The notes below the pieces were generated by a model, which had not been told where the DNA came from, searched no databases, and saw nothing but the letters and a program-made list of their open reading frames with translations. This document shows, in pieces, positions 8,266 to 18,900 of a stretch of DNA of 64,000 nucleotides (its first letter is position 1; every line of letters begins with the position of its first letter). Source of the DNA: Oxalobacteraceae sp. CFBP 13730 (GTDB taxonomy: Bacteria > Pseudomonadota > Gammaproteobacteria > Burkholderiales > Burkholderiaceae_D); assembly GCA_014841835.1 (NCBI GenBank), contig JACYUQ010000003.1, forward strand, positions 868,001 through 932,000, written 5' to 3'. The translations under genes were made by a program, and so were the position numbers.

Positions 8266-9999
8266 CTAGATTGCCTGTTTCTTCTCGGCCGTGAACTGCA
8301 GATAGTACAGATTCGCGTACATGCCCTTCATGGCCAGCAGTTCGTCGTGCGTGCCCTGCTCCACGATGCGCCCGGCTTCCATCACCACAATCCGGTCGGC
8401 CCGCTCGATCGTCGACAGGCGGTGCGCAATCACGATCGTCGTGCGCCCTGCCATCAGCGTGTCGAGCGCTGACTGCACCGCGCGTTCGCTCTCGTTATCG
8501 AGCGCCGACGTGGCTTCATCGAGGATCAAGAGCGGCGCATCCTTGTAGATCGCGCGCGCGATCGCCACGCGCTGGCGCTGGCCGCCCGACAGGCGCGAAC
8601 CGTTTTCGCCGATACGCGTGTCGATGCCCTCCGGCAGGCGCGCCACGACGTCCGTCAGGTGCGCCGCGCGGATCGCGCCGGCCAGGCGCTCGTGGTCGAT
8701 GTGCTCGGCGCCGTAGGCGATGTTGGCCGCCAGCGTGTCGTCGAACAGCACGACGTTCTGGCTCACCATCGCCAGTTGGCTGCGCAGCGACGCGAGCTTG
8801 ATGTCGGTGTACGGCACGCCGTCGAGCAGCACACGCCCGCCTTGCGGATCGTAAAAGCGCGTGACCAGGTTCACGAAGGTCGACTTGCCGCCGCCCGAAA
8901 CCCCTACCAGCGCCACGGTCTGCCCCGGCATCACCTCGAGCGAGACATTGTCGAGCGCCGGACCGGCCGCATTCGGGTACTGGAACGCGACCCGTTCGAA
9001 CACCAGGTGGCCATTGGCGCGGCCCAGTTCACGGCTGCCGGTATCGACTTCCGGCTCGGCGTCGATGATGCCGAATACCGTCTCGGCGGCCGACATCCCG
9101 CGCTGCATTGGACCGTTCACTTCAGCCAGCGATTTCAGTGGCGTGAGCAGCATCAGCATCATGGTGACGAACTGGGTGAATTCGCCCACCGTCATGTCGG
9201 CCTGCATCGCCAGCACGACCACCAGCGACAGCGCCAGCGAAGTCGCGATCTGGGTCACCGGCGTGGTGGCGGCAAAGGCCACCGTCATGCGCTGCGAAAA
9301 GCCGCGCAATGCAACGCTGCGCTGATGAAAGCGGCGGCGCTCGTAGGCTTCGCCGGCGAATACGCGGATCACCTGGTGGCCGCGCGCGGCCTCCTCGACC
9401 ACGCCGGTCATTTCGGCAGTCACGCGCTGGCTTTCGCGGTTCAGGTTGCGCAGGCGCTTGGTGGTCGTGCGCACGATGACGGCGGTCAGCGGAATCACGA
9501 CGATGGCGATCAAGGTGAGCTTCCAGTTCAGGTACAGCAGGCTGCCAAGCAGGCCAATCACGACCAGCACGTCGCGCACGCAGGCCACGAACACCGACTG
9601 GATCATGTCGACCACCTGGCGCACGTCGTTGACGACCGTGTTGATGATCTTGCCGGTGCTCTCGTCCTGGTAGCGCGCGACGGGCAGGCGCAGCACACGC
9701 TCGAAGGCCATCGCGCGCATGTCGTTCAGCACGCGCGAAAGCACCCAGTTGTTGAAGTAGGCGGTGCCGAAGGTGCCGATCCCGCGCAGCACGAAGATCG
9801 ACACCAGCACGGCGGGAATCAGCCACAGGCTGAACGAGACCCGCTCTTCGAACCCGCGGTCGAACAGCAGCTGCATTGCCTTGGCCAGCAGCGGCTGCGT
9901 CGCAGCGGTGATCGCCATCGACAACAGCGCCAGCGCGGCGCGCGATTTGTAGGGTTTGACGAGCGCCAGCAGGCGTTTGACGATGACGTTGGTTTCCAC
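8266..9999 (-). CDS. msbA: Lipid A / lipid flippase ABC exporter MsbA
   Basis: Half-size ABC exporter (577 residues; E. coli MsbA has 582) that flips lipid A-core from the inner to the outer leaflet of the inner membrane. Residues ~1-320 form a six-helix exporter domain. The ATPase domain has Walker A GVSGGGKST, Q-loop SQNVVLFDD, signature LSGGQRQR, Walker B LLILDEATSALD and H-loop AHRLST. The start is a GTG at 9997-9999; no upstream ATG is in frame. It follows the GT9 gene by 18 bases in the same direction, and the O-antigen-ligase-like gene precedes that. Together they form an LPS core assembly unit. Confidence 0.93.
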   Translation of the reverse strand: METNVIVKRLLALVKPYKSRAALALLSMAITAATQPLLAKAMQLLFDRGFEERVSFSLWLIPAVLVSIFVLRGIGTFGTAYFNNWVLSRVLNDMRAMAFERVLRLPVARYQDESTGKIINTVVNDVRQVVDMIQSVFVACVRDVLVVIGLLGSLLYLNWKLTLIAIVVIPLTAVIVRTTTKRLRNLNRESQRVTAEMTGVVEEAARGHQVIRVFAGEAYERRRFHQRSVALRGFSQRMTVAFAATTPVTQIATSLALSLVVVLAMQADMTVGEFTQFVTMMLMLLTPLKSLAEVNGPMQRGMSAAETVFGIIDAEPEVDTGSRELGRANGHLVFERVAFQYPNAAGPALDNVSLEVMPGQTVALVGVSGGGKSTFVNLVTRFYDPQGGRVLLDGVPYTDIKLASLRSQLAMVSQNVVLFDDTLAANIAYGAEHIDHERLAGAIRAAHLTDVVARLPEGIDTRIGENGSRLSGGQRQRVAIARAIYKDAPLLILDEATSALDNESERAVQSALDTLMAGRTTIVIAHRLSTIERADRIVVMEAGRIVEQGTHDELLAMKGMYANLYYLQFTAEKKQAI

Positions 10000-10017
10000 G
10001 TTGTAGCCTGATTGTCT

Positions 10018-11034
10018 TTAGGTTCGTACCCAGGCGCGCAGGCGTGCGGCCACTTGTGACGGCGTAATGGACGCCATGCAGATGCAGGTTGCCGGGTCCT
10101 TGCAGCCGGCACAGGGGCTGTCGGCGCACAGCACTTCGGCGCGCGTCCCGAGCGGGCCCCAGCGGCCAGGGTCGAGCGGCTTGATCGGCGGGAACAGTCC
10201 GAGCGCACGGCTGCCCACCGCAGCGGCCAGGTGCAGCGGCCCGGTGCTGCTGGCCACCAGGCCATCGCAGCGACCGATCAGCGCCAGCAGGCCATCCAGG
10301 TCAAGCCGGCCGCAGACGCTCTCCACGTTGGGCAGGGCCAGCAGGTCCGGCGCCTGCTGCGCGATCAGCGCGCCTTCTGCGGCGCTGCCGGTGACGAACA
10401 GGCGGATCTCCGGGTCAGCCTCCAATTCGCGCGCCAGCGCGGTGAAGTGACCAAGCGGCCATTCGCGCCCACTGCCGTTCGACTTGGGATGCAGGATGAT
10501 GTGGCGCCGCCCGCTCTCGAACAGCGCGTCGACTGCAGGCCGTTGCGGTGCTGCGAGACCGTACAGCGCCGGGATCTCGTCCAGTGTCGGCACGTGGTCG
10601 ATTCCGAGCGGGCGCAGCAGCAAAAAATTCAGCTGCGCTTCGTGCAGGTTCGATTTGACGCGGCTGAAATGGGCCAGGCGGTTGCAGGTGAACCAGTGGT
10701 ACAGCCGGTGACTGGTGCCAATCCGCTGCGGCACCCGCGCGCGCTTGGCCGCTTTTGCCAGACGGCGATCGGGGAAGGCGAACAGTACCGCGTCGTAGCC
10801 GCCCTGCTTGAAGAAAGCTTCCGGCTCGCCCGCTTCTTCGAGAGTGATCACGTGGTCGAGAAAACGCGAGTGACGCATCGCCGGCGCCACGTAGGCGCGG
10901 CACAGCAGGTCGACGCGCGCTTGCGGGAAGCGGGTTTTCAGGTAGCCGGCCAGCGGCAGGGTCAGGACGACGTCGCCGATGTTGTCGGTACGGCAGATCA
11001 GGATGCGGTCAAGTGATGGGCGCATGGCGATCAT
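10018..11034 (-). CDS. GT9 family glycosyltransferase (ADP-heptose:LPS heptosyltransferase-like)
   Basis: A 338-residue GT-B enzyme of the WaaC/WaaF/WaaQ family that would transfer a heptose to the LPS inner core. The family signature at the start (ICRTDNIGDVVLTLPL) and the C-terminal donor-site segment ASSTGPLHLAAAVG are present. A cysteine cluster near the end (CADSPCAGCKDPATCIC) is typical of the family's C-terminal region. The ATG at 11034 (or 11025) is inside the end of the upstream O-antigen-ligase gene, so the two are translationally linked. A longer in-frame reading to 11100 would overlap that gene by 92 bases and is disfavoured. Which heptose it adds cannot be told. Confidence 0.85.
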   Translation of the reverse strand: MIAMRPSLDRILICRTDNIGDVVLTLPLAGYLKTRFPQARVDLLCRAYVAPAMRHSRFLDHVITLEEAGEPEAFFKQGGYDAVLFAFPDRRLAKAAKRARVPQRIGTSHRLYHWFTCNRLAHFSRVKSNLHEAQLNFLLLRPLGIDHVPTLDEIPALYGLAAPQRPAVDALFESGRRHIILHPKSNGSGREWPLGHFTALARELEADPEIRLFVTGSAAEGALIAQQAPDLLALPNVESVCGRLDLDGLLALIGRCDGLVASSTGPLHLAAAVGSRALGLFPPIKPLDPGRWGPLGTRAEVLCADSPCAGCKDPATCICMASITPSQVAARLRAWVRT

Positions 11035-12310
11035 GGGAAGAAATGCGCTTAACCGGCGCTGGCGCCGGCCTGGTGGCGAGGCAGAAGCCGACCAGTACAC
11101 CGACCATGGTGGCGTAGAACACCTTGGTCAGCATCAGCCAGAACATGACGTCGGTCAGCCCGAACACGATGAAGCAGATCACCAGCAGCGTGCCGGCCAG
11201 TGCCGGGGCGGCCGCCGCTGGCGGACCGTTGCGCAGGGTACGCATGAAAAAAGTGAATGGGGCGACGTAGATCAGGAGCAGGAAGCTCAGGTCGAGCAAC
11301 CCGCCAGTGACCAGTGTATTGAGCACGTCGTTGTGCGGCGTGCTGTAGGTGAGGGCGAGCGACTTCTGCAACCGCCCTTCGCGCTCGAGCGCCTGCAGCT
11401 CGCCGTGGAAGGCGTCGCGACCAACGCCGATCAACGGATGCTCGGCGATCAACATTGCCGATGCCTTCCACAACTCGAGGCGGATGCCGACGGCCGTGCT
11501 GGCGTCGTTCAGGGTGTTGTAGCGCTCGATGTCGGACACAGCGTCGTTCATCCTGCCCGCCACGCCTGTCTGCGGCGTCATATAGGCCCCGACGCAGGCG
11601 ACCAGGATCAGGGCGACAGTGTAGCGGATGGTCTTGCCATGCAGGTGGCTGCCGTATTTGAGCATCGGCCACAGCACCACCAGCAGTCCGAGCCAGGCCC
11701 CGCGCGAGCCGGAAAACAATGCCGCCAGCGCGCCGCACAGCAAACCCACCGTCGGCAGCCAGGCCACACGCGTGTTGCGCAAGTCGTTGAGCGCGCAGAA
11801 CGACATCACGCCCATGGCCACCGCAATGTCACCAAAGCTGATTGCATGGTGGGTGGCGCCGACTGCACGCGCTTCGCCGAGCATGAACCACTGGTAGCCA
11901 CCGATCAGCGCGGCCCCGATGCTACCGATGCCCATGCCGATCCAGAACATGCGGATATTCGGACGCAAGATGCCGACAAAACCGATGCAGCCCAGGGCCA
12001 GCAGGAGCCGCGAGGGACCGTCGAGCGTGCCGACGGAATCGCTGAACCAGATCATGCGCAGCAGGGTCACCAGAAAATAGCCGCCGAAGGCGACCGCGAT
12101 CCATCGGATCTCGCGCACATGGGCCGCGTAGAACCGTGCCAGGCCGCGCCGCGCCAGGAAGGCGAGCGAAAGCACCACGATCAACAGAGTCAGATGCACG
12201 CCAAAGCTGGTGGTCAGAACCGATGCGGGGAACAGCAACATGAGCCAGCTCGCCGCATTGCGGGCGCGACCGCCAGCAGGTTCGGGCGTAATGTTTTTTT
12301 CTGTCATCAT
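11009..12310 (-). CDS. O-antigen ligase / Wzy-type membrane protein
   Basis: A 433-residue polytopic membrane protein with about eleven helices. A large periplasmic loop near residues 260-340 contains the conserved R/H pattern of the Wzy_C/WaaL family (IRLELWKASAMLIAEHPLIGVG, then TYSTPHNDVLNTLVTGGLL). WaaL joins O-antigen from its polyprenyl carrier to lipid A-core; Wzy polymerises repeat units. The position directly upstream of a heptosyltransferase gene and msbA favours a ligase. The start is one of two consecutive ATGs at 12305-12310; no strong ribosome site is visible. Confidence 0.8.
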   Translation of the reverse strand: MMTEKNITPEPAGGRARNAASWLMLLFPASVLTTSFGVHLTLLIVVLSLAFLARRGLARFYAAHVREIRWIAVAFGGYFLVTLLRMIWFSDSVGTLDGPSRLLLALGCIGFVGILRPNIRMFWIGMGIGSIGAALIGGYQWFMLGEARAVGATHHAISFGDIAVAMGVMSFCALNDLRNTRVAWLPTVGLLCGALAALFSGSRGAWLGLLVVLWPMLKYGSHLHGKTIRYTVALILVACVGAYMTPQTGVAGRMNDAVSDIERYNTLNDASTAVGIRLELWKASAMLIAEHPLIGVGRDAFHGELQALEREGRLQKSLALTYSTPHNDVLNTLVTGGLLDLSFLLLIYVAPFTFFMRTLRNGPPAAAAPALAGTLLVICFIVFGLTDVMFWLMLTKVFYATMVGVLVGFCLATRPAPAPVKRISSHDRHAPIT

Positions 12311-12500
12311 TGAACAAGCACGCGAACCGCGCGTAAAAGAGAGCGCATTATAGACGAAAGCATCCGCAGGTCCGGCCGAAGCCCGGCGGTGCAACGCTCA
12401 TCCCTCTCCTTCGCTCACTGCGCGTTCAATACTGACCACCACCTCCTTCGCGCCCACCGCCAGCGCCACGCAGGCGCGCCTCGGCCTGTGTGAACATGCT

Positions 12501-12529
12501 GCCGTCAGCTGATCTGGCTGGCTGACGGC
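12501..12529. terminator. Hairpin between phoD-like gene and O-antigen-ligase gene
   Basis: GCCGTCAGC (12501-12509) pairs with GCTGACGGC (12521-12529). It lies just past the phoD-like stop on the minus strand. There is no T tract, so it may act only as an mRNA 3' end stabiliser or a weak terminator. Confidence 0.35.
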
Positions 12530-12535
12530 CAGACC

Positions 12536-14140
12536 TTACACACCCGCCGCCGGCAGCGTCTGCGCAAACTGCGAGACGCCGTCCAGATTGAACAGCTCGA
12601 CCTTCATCGCCTTGCTGCGCGGGTCGATATTGACTTCACCAAAGAACTGGTAACCGGCAAACGGCGAGGAATTCTGGATCAGCGGGCTTTTCGAGAAGAC
12701 CGCCGTGGGGCCGAAGGTTTTGTCGAGCACGCCCGGACCGAACGCACCGGCATTCATCGGGCCGGCAACGAATTCCCAGAATGGTGAAAAATTCGTGAAA
12801 CGGGCCTGGGCCGGATCGTAATAGTGCGCGGCGCAGTAATGCACATCGGTGGTGATCCAGACCACGTTGGGGATGGCCTTGATACTGCTGAGCAGGCGCG
12901 CCATTTCAAGTTCGCGCCCGAGCGGGACGCCATCGTTGCCGTTGGCGATCGCTTCCCAGACGTCTTCCCCGCGGGCGTTCTTGCCGTCGCCGACGTTCAG
13001 GCCGATGGGCATGTCGGCGGAGATGACCTTCCACGTTGCACTCGAGGCTTTCAAGCCGGCGATCAGCCACTCCACCTGTGCACTGCCCAGAAACGCCGAA
13101 CTGGCATCTTCCCCGGTTTGCAGATTGGCGCTGTTCGGACCACGGTAGCTGCGCATGTCCAGGATGAAGACGTCGAGCAGCGGGCCATGCGAAATAGTGC
13201 GATAAATGCGCTGCGGTTCGCTCTGTTTGTAATAGCGCATGGGCGCATATTCGAGGAAGGCGCGTCGGCCGCGCGTGGTGAGCGTGGCAATGCTTTTTTC
13301 GGTGTAACGTGCGTCGCCCGATAAATCCTTGGCGGCGCTGTAGTTATTGGTTACTTCGTGATCGTCCCATTGCCAGATCTGTGGCACCTGGGCAGCGAAC
13401 TTGCGAAAGTTCGCATCCAGCATGTTATAGGAATGGCGGCCACGGTATTCCTTGAGTGTTTCAGCGACCTTGCTGACTTCTTCGGTAACGACATTGCGCC
13501 AGACCTGGCCGTTTTCCGCCGTCACCTGGGCCAGGATCGGTCCATCGGCATAAATCGTGTCGCCGTTGTGGATGAAAAAGTCCGGGTCGCGCAACCGCAT
13601 CGCTTCATAGATTTTCATGCCGCCAAAATCGGTATTGATGCCCCAGCCCTGGCCGCACTGGTCGCCGCTCCAGTGAAACCGCACGGCACGGGTGCCATCG
13701 GCCGCCGGCGTGGTCCTGAACTGGCCCGAGATGGTTTCGCTTTCGATCTTCGCATTATTGGGATCGACATAGCGCACGCGCACGAAAACCGTCTGACCGG
13801 TCGGCAAGCCGCCCAGATCGACACGGGTCGTGAAATCGGTCGCGTCGGTGGCCGTGGGGCCGACAATGCGGCTGGCATTGTTGAAGCGCTCGCTGGTATC
13901 GTATTCGACGATCATCTGCGCAGTGCGGTCGCTGCGGCTCCAGATGATCGCCCGTTGATCGGTGATGTCGCCGAACTGTATCCCCGACGGCATCTTCGGC
14001 CGCTCGTTGTCACTGACGCCGATGGCGGCATGGCTGCTGCCACCGCACCCTGCGAGCAGCAGGGAGCCGCCCAATGCCGAACTGCCCACCAATGCCCCGC
14101 CCTGGGTCAGGAAAGTGCGACGCGAATGCGATGAAGTCAT
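12536..14140 (-). CDS. phoD: PhoD-family alkaline phosphatase, Tat-exported
   Basis: A 534-residue metallophosphatase of the PhoD/PhoX-like class that releases phosphate from phosphodiesters or monoesters outside the cytoplasm. The N-terminus has a twin-arginine motif (SRRTFLTQ) and a lipobox-like LLAGC, so it is probably a Tat-exported lipoprotein. Metal-site motifs are visible: HNGDTIYADG, WDDHEVTNNYS and TTDVHYCAAHYYD. An N-terminal Fn3-like PhoD_N domain precedes the catalytic part. The ATG at 14140 is preferred because GGAG lies 6 bases before it; an in-frame ATG at 14155 lacks a site. Phosphate-limitation control is known for the family, but I see no Pho box. Confidence 0.9.
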   Translation of the reverse strand: MTSSHSRRTFLTQGGALVGSSALGGSLLLAGCGGSSHAAIGVSDNERPKMPSGIQFGDITDQRAIIWSRSDRTAQMIVEYDTSERFNNASRIVGPTATDATDFTTRVDLGGLPTGQTVFVRVRYVDPNNAKIESETISGQFRTTPAADGTRAVRFHWSGDQCGQGWGINTDFGGMKIYEAMRLRDPDFFIHNGDTIYADGPILAQVTAENGQVWRNVVTEEVSKVAETLKEYRGRHSYNMLDANFRKFAAQVPQIWQWDDHEVTNNYSAAKDLSGDARYTEKSIATLTTRGRRAFLEYAPMRYYKQSEPQRIYRTISHGPLLDVFILDMRSYRGPNSANLQTGEDASSAFLGSAQVEWLIAGLKASSATWKVISADMPIGLNVGDGKNARGEDVWEAIANGNDGVPLGRELEMARLLSSIKAIPNVVWITTDVHYCAAHYYDPAQARFTNFSPFWEFVAGPMNAGAFGPGVLDKTFGPTAVFSKSPLIQNSSPFAGYQFFGEVNIDPRSKAMKVELFNLDGVSQFAQTLPAAGV

Positions 14141-14217
14141 GCCAGCTCCGTTCATGTAAGAGCCGACAAGCTTATTTTTTCAATATGACGTGGGCATGAA
14201 TCGTCAAGCGGATCGCG

Positions 14218-14916
14218 TCAGTCCCTGTTATCGAGCGCCGGGATGCCGCTCTGACGGTCTGCATACGCCGCCTGGAAGCCGGGACGCTGTTGCCAGCGCT
14301 GCCAGTAGGCATCCAGAAATTCAAAGCGCTCGTCGAGCGGCGTCGCATTCACGGGGTACTTCGAAAATGCGATCGCGGTTGCCAGCGTGATGTCGGCGAA
14401 CGTGGGCTCGTCGCCGCCCAGCAACCAGTGGCGGCCGTCCGCCAGATGCTGGTCGACCAGGGCCGCATGCGCCAGCGCTTCCTTGCGGCAGTGCTCACCC
14501 CAGGCCGCGTTGTTCGTCAGTTCGAGCTTGAAGCCAAGGCCGGTGTGCAGGACATGGAACGCAGTGGTGATGCGGTACAGGATGTGGACCCAGATGCGGT
14601 CGTCCCACATGGTATCCAGTCCCTGTTCCAGCGGCGTATCGCCCGTGATTTTGCGGCCCGGATACGTCTGATCCAGGTAGCGCACCACGGCAGCCGTCTC
14701 GGAAATGAAGCTGCCGTCAGCCAGCTGGAGCGTCGGCGTTTCGCCCCATGGGTTCGTTTTCAGGTGACGCCAACCGCGCTGTTCACCCGCTGACGTCATG
14801 TCATAGATGATTTCTTCGAACTGGTCTGCAATGCCTTTTTCGTGCATGAACAAACGCAGCCGTTGTGGATTGGGGAAGGCGGATGGAGAGGTGAATACCT
14901 TCAATTTGCTCGTCAT
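14218..14916 (-). CDS. Glutathione S-transferase family protein
   Basis: A 232-residue cytosolic GST. The thioredoxin-fold half has SPSAFPNPQRLRLFM with the candidate catalytic serine, TNPWGETPTLQL with the cis-proline, and ETAAVVRYLD at the glutathione-binding site. The all-helical half ends with DEPTFADITLATAIAFS, the usual N-capping region. The ATG at 14916 is preferred: AAGGA lies 8 bases upstream. A longer reading to 14952 is not supported. It is divergently transcribed from the LysR-type gene at 15029, which is probably its regulator. The substrate is unknown. Confidence 0.9.
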   Translation of the reverse strand: MTSKLKVFTSPSAFPNPQRLRLFMHEKGIADQFEEIIYDMTSAGEQRGWRHLKTNPWGETPTLQLADGSFISETAAVVRYLDQTYPGRKITGDTPLEQGLDTMWDDRIWVHILYRITTAFHVLHTGLGFKLELTNNAAWGEHCRKEALAHAALVDQHLADGRHWLLGGDEPTFADITLATAIAFSKYPVNATPLDERFEFLDAYWQRWQQRPGFQAAYADRQSGIPALDNRD

Positions 14917-14983
14917 TGATTCGTTCCTTGAAATAGTCGATGGGCGCGCCAAGACGTCTACTCTAACGGCTTGCTTTTGAGAG

Positions 14984-15011
14984 ATAAATGGCTAAAAATC
15001 ACTTCATTTAT
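14984..15011. promoter_or_regulatory. Inverted repeat in the GST/LysR divergent promoter region
   Basis: ATAAATG (14984-14990) faces CATTTAT (15005-15011) in the 112 bases between the divergent starts. LysR-type regulators usually bind an imperfect dyad between themselves and a divergent target, so this is a plausible operator. Confidence 0.4.
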
Positions 15012-15028
15012 TACACGCAGGAATAAAC

Positions 15029-15937
15029 ATGACCGTGAACTCGCTGCAACTCGGTAGCATCGAGCAGTTCTGCAAGGCGGCTGAAACAGGCAGTTTCACG
15101 AGCGCGGCGACGATCCTTGGCGTCACGCCAGCAGCCGTCAGCCGCTCGATCAGTCGCCTCGAAGAGCGTCTGGGTGTGCGCCTGTTTTCGCGAACCACAC
15201 GCAATGTCAAGCTGACGACCGAAGGGCAGCTGTACTGGAAAGAGTGCCAACTGGCGCTCGACCAGATCGTCGAAGCAGAACGTGCCATCACGGGCGCGCA
15301 GGTGGTGCCGAGTGGACCGCTGCGCATCAGTGTCAGCGCTGCGTACGGCACGTTTCGTCTGCTGCCCCTGATGCCGGCATTTACCGACGCCTATCCGCAG
15401 ATCGATATCGAGGTCAGTATTTCAGACAAAATTATCGACTTTGTCGAAGAAGGCTTCGACCTCGCGATCCGCCTGGGGATGCCGCAGGATTCGCGCCTGG
15501 TCGCCCTGAAGCTCGAAGACGCATCGCTGGGTGTGTTTGCGACCCCGGCCTATCTGGCCAAAAAAGGCACGCCGCGCACGATCGGCGACCTCGATGCGCA
15601 TGATTGCATTCAATATGTATCGCCGAATACCGGGCGCCCGTTGCAGTGGCTGTTTACGGACGAGCAAGGACACGCCATCGAACAGCCGGTCAAGAGCCGC
15701 ATGCGTGTACTGAACGATGCATTGGGCTGCGTTGCGTGGGTCAATGCGGGCGGCGGCCTGTACCAGACCTACCGGTTTGCGGCGATCGAGGCGGTCAAGC
15801 GTGGCGATCTGGTGGAAGTGCTTCAAGAATATGGGGGCCGCTGCCGCCCGTTTTCCATCCTGTATCCACAAAATCGCCACATCTCGGCGCGGGTGCGTGC
15901 GTTCGTGGATTTTCTGCGGCTGGCAGTAAACAGTTGA
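15029..15937 (+). CDS. LysR-type transcriptional regulator
   Basis: A 302-residue LTTR. Residues ~8-66 are the winged helix-turn-helix (SFTSAATILGVTPAAVSRSI then LEERLGVRLFSRTTR). Residues ~93-295 are the periplasmic-binding-protein-like effector domain (GPLRISVSAAYGTFRLLPLM). The TTR-NVKLTTEG segment and DLAIRLG place it in the large CrgA/AaeR-like group. CAGGA lies before the ATG. Divergent orientation and a dyad in the intergenic region suggest that it controls the GST gene and itself. The effector is unknown. Confidence 0.92.
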   Translation: MTVNSLQLGSIEQFCKAAETGSFTSAATILGVTPAAVSRSISRLEERLGVRLFSRTTRNVKLTTEGQLYWKECQLALDQIVEAERAITGAQVVPSGPLRISVSAAYGTFRLLPLMPAFTDAYPQIDIEVSISDKIIDFVEEGFDLAIRLGMPQDSRLVALKLEDASLGVFATPAYLAKKGTPRTIGDLDAHDCIQYVSPNTGRPLQWLFTDEQGHAIEQPVKSRMRVLNDALGCVAWVNAGGGLYQTYRFAAIEAVKRGDLVEVLQEYGGRCRPFSILYPQNRHISARVRAFVDFLRLAVNS

Positions 15938-15943
15938 CCCGGA

Positions 15944-15960
15944 CAGGAACATGCTTCCTG
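15944..15960. terminator. Small hairpin between convergent LysR and dnaE genes
   Basis: CAGGAA (15944-15949) pairs with TTCCTG (15955-15960) in a 55-base convergent gap. The stem is short and lacks a strong T tract, so it is only a possible bidirectional terminator. Confidence 0.3.
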
Positions 15961-15992
15961 CCGTCTTGCTGATGCCATCACCCGCATGCGCG

Positions 15993-18900
15993 CTAGTACT
16001 CCACCGCCACATCCTTCGCGCCCAGCGACAGCTCCAGCGCCGCCTTGAGCGTATCGGATGGCGCCACACGCCAGTCGTCGCCCAGTTGCACGGTGAACGG
16101 AATATCCTGCGTCTGCAGCCGCAGGCTCACCGGCATCCCGTCATGCACCCGGTGCGGCTGCAGGATCTCGGCCAGACGCGCCGCGCTGACCGATTTGTCC
16201 AGGTCCATCTCGAGCTTGTGGCCGTACTGGATGCGCGCCGTGGCCAGGTCGAACACCTTCTCGGCCGTGATGCGCAGGCCACCGTTGAAGCGGTCTTCCG
16301 ACACCTTGCCCACGACGAGCAAAAATTCGTCTTCCTTGAACGCGTTCTTGTTGGCCTCGAACACCTCGCTGTAGACCGTCACCTCATGCACGGCGGTCTT
16401 GTCGTCCAGTGCCACGATCAGGATCTTGCCGCGCTGCGTCATCTGCGTGCGGATGCCCGAGATCACGCCGCACATCATGCGCGGGTCGCGCGACGGCTCG
16501 AGGTCTTTCATGCGCGTCTTGGCAAAGCGCCGCACTTCTTGCGCGTACGAGTCGAACATATGGCCCGACAGGTAGTAACCCAGCGCGATCTTTTCTTCGG
16601 ACAGCTTCTGGCGGTCGGTCCATGGCAAGGCCTTCACGTACTCGGGCGGCGCGACCAGGTCGGCATCGTCACCGCCGAACAGGCTGACCTGGTTGATGGC
16701 CGCCGCAGCCTGGCCGGCCGCTTCCATCGCGAACGACACCGACGCCAGCAGCACCGAGCGGTCCACGCCGAACGCGTCCATCGCGCCGGCGCGGATCAGC
16801 GACTCGATCGTGCGGCGGTTGATCTGCTTGCGGTCCACCCGGTTGCAGAAGTCGAACAGGTCCTTGAACTTGCCGCCTGCCGTGCGCGCGGCGATGATCG
16901 CCTCGATCGCGCCCTGCCCCGCGCCCTTCACGCCGCCCAGGCCGTAGCGGATATTGGTGACCTGCTTGCCCGTTTTCGAGCGCGCCTCGCCCTCCGGCGT
17001 GAAGCGGAACTGCGATTCGTTGACGTCCGGCGGCAGAATGGTGAGCTTGCAGACCTCTTTTGCATCTTCGACCAGGATCTTGATCTTCTCGGTGTCTTCC
17101 ATCGCCAGCGACATGTTGGCTGCCATGAACGCAGCGGTGTGGTGCACCTTCAGGTACGCCGTGTGGTACGACAGCAGCGCGTAGGCGGCGGCGTGCGACT
17201 TGTTGAAGCCGTAGCCCGCGAACTTTTCCATCAAGTCGAAGATCTCGTCGGCCTTGGCGGTGGTGAGGCCATCCTTGGCCGCGCCGGCGCGGAAAATCTC
17301 GCGGTGCTCGGCCATTTCTTCGGCCTTTTTCTTGCCCATCGCGCGGCGCAGCATGTCGGCGCCGCCCAGCGAGTAGCCGCCGACGATCTGCGCCATCTGC
17401 ATCACCTGCTCCTGATAGACCATGATGCCGTAGGTCTCGGACAGGATCGACTCGGTGCGCGGATCGGGATAATCAAACTTTTCACCGTGCTTGCGCTTGC
17501 AGAAGTCGGGGATCAGGTCCATCGGGCCCGGACGGTACAGCGCGACGAGCGCGATGATGTCCTCGAAGCGGTCGGGCCGCGCATCCTTGAGCATGCCCTG
17601 CATGCCGCGCGACTCCAGCTGGAAGATCGCGACGGTCTTGGCGTCCGACAGCAGCTTGTACGACGCGCGGTCGTCCAGCGCCAGCTTGGCGAGATCAAAT
17701 TCGCTTTCGGCCGGATCGAGCTGCTTGATGTACTTGACTGCGCGGTCGAGGATCGTCAGCGTGGTCAGGCCCAAAAAGTCGAACTTGACCAGGCCGACGG
17801 CCTCCACGTCGTCCTTGTCGTACTGCGACACCACGCCGGTATCGCCGCCAGCCGTGTACAGCGGGCAGAAGTCGGTGAGCTTGCCCGGCGCGATCAGCAC
17901 GCCACCGGCGTGCATGCCGATATTGCGCGTGATGCCTTCGACCTTCTGCGCCAGTTCGAGCAGCGTCTTGACCTCTTCTTCGTTCTCGAGGCGCTCCTTG
18001 AGCATCGGTTCTTCTTCGATTGCCTCGGCAATCGATACCTGCTTGCCCGGCTTGAACGGAATCAGCTTGGAGATGCCGTCGCAGAAGTTGTAGCCGAAAT
18101 CGAGCACGCGGCCGACGTCGCGGATCGCGCCCTTGGCCGCCATCGTGCCGAAAGTCGCGATCTGCGAGACCGCATCGCGCCCGTACAGGTCTTTCACGTG
18201 CTGGATGACGAGTTCGCGCTTTTCCTGGCAAAAGTCGATGTCGAAGTCGGGCATCGAGACGCGTTCAGGGTTCAGGAAACGCTCGAACAGCAGGTTGTAC
18301 TTGAGCGGATCGAGGTCGGTAATCTTGAGTGCATACGCCACCAGCGAACCCGCACCCGAACCGCGGCCCGGGCCGATCGGCACGTCGTTGTTCTTGCCCC
18401 ACTGGATGAACTCGGCCACGATCAGGAAGTAGCCGGGGAACTTCATGTTGATGATCGTCTGGTTCTCGAAGTCCAGGCGCGCCTCGTAACGCGGACGCTC
18501 GCGTTCGCGTTCGGCCTCGTTCGGGTACAGCTGCAGCAGGCGGTCTTCCAGGCCTTTTTTGGTCTCGGCAATCAAAAATTCATCGATCGTCATGCCCGGG
18601 GTCGGGAAGTTCGGCAGCTGCGGCTTGCCCAGCGTGAGCGTCACGTTGCAGCGCTTGGCGATTTCAACCGAGTTGGCCAGCGCGCCCGGCAAGTCCCTGA
18701 ACAGCTCGGCCATTTCGGCCTGCGACTTGAAACACATGTTCTCGTTGAAGCGGCGCACGCGCTTGGCGTTGGCCAGCATTTCGCCCTCGGCAATGCAGAC
18801 GCGCGCTTCGTGGGCGATGTATTCGTCCTTGTCGAGGAACTGCACCGGGTGCGTCGCCACGACCGGCAAGCCGAGACGGCCGGCCAGCGCCACCGAATGG

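Noticed and set aside
8659..10011. 450-residue plus-strand reading frame
   Set aside because: Antisense shadow of msbA, rich in His, Gln and Arg.
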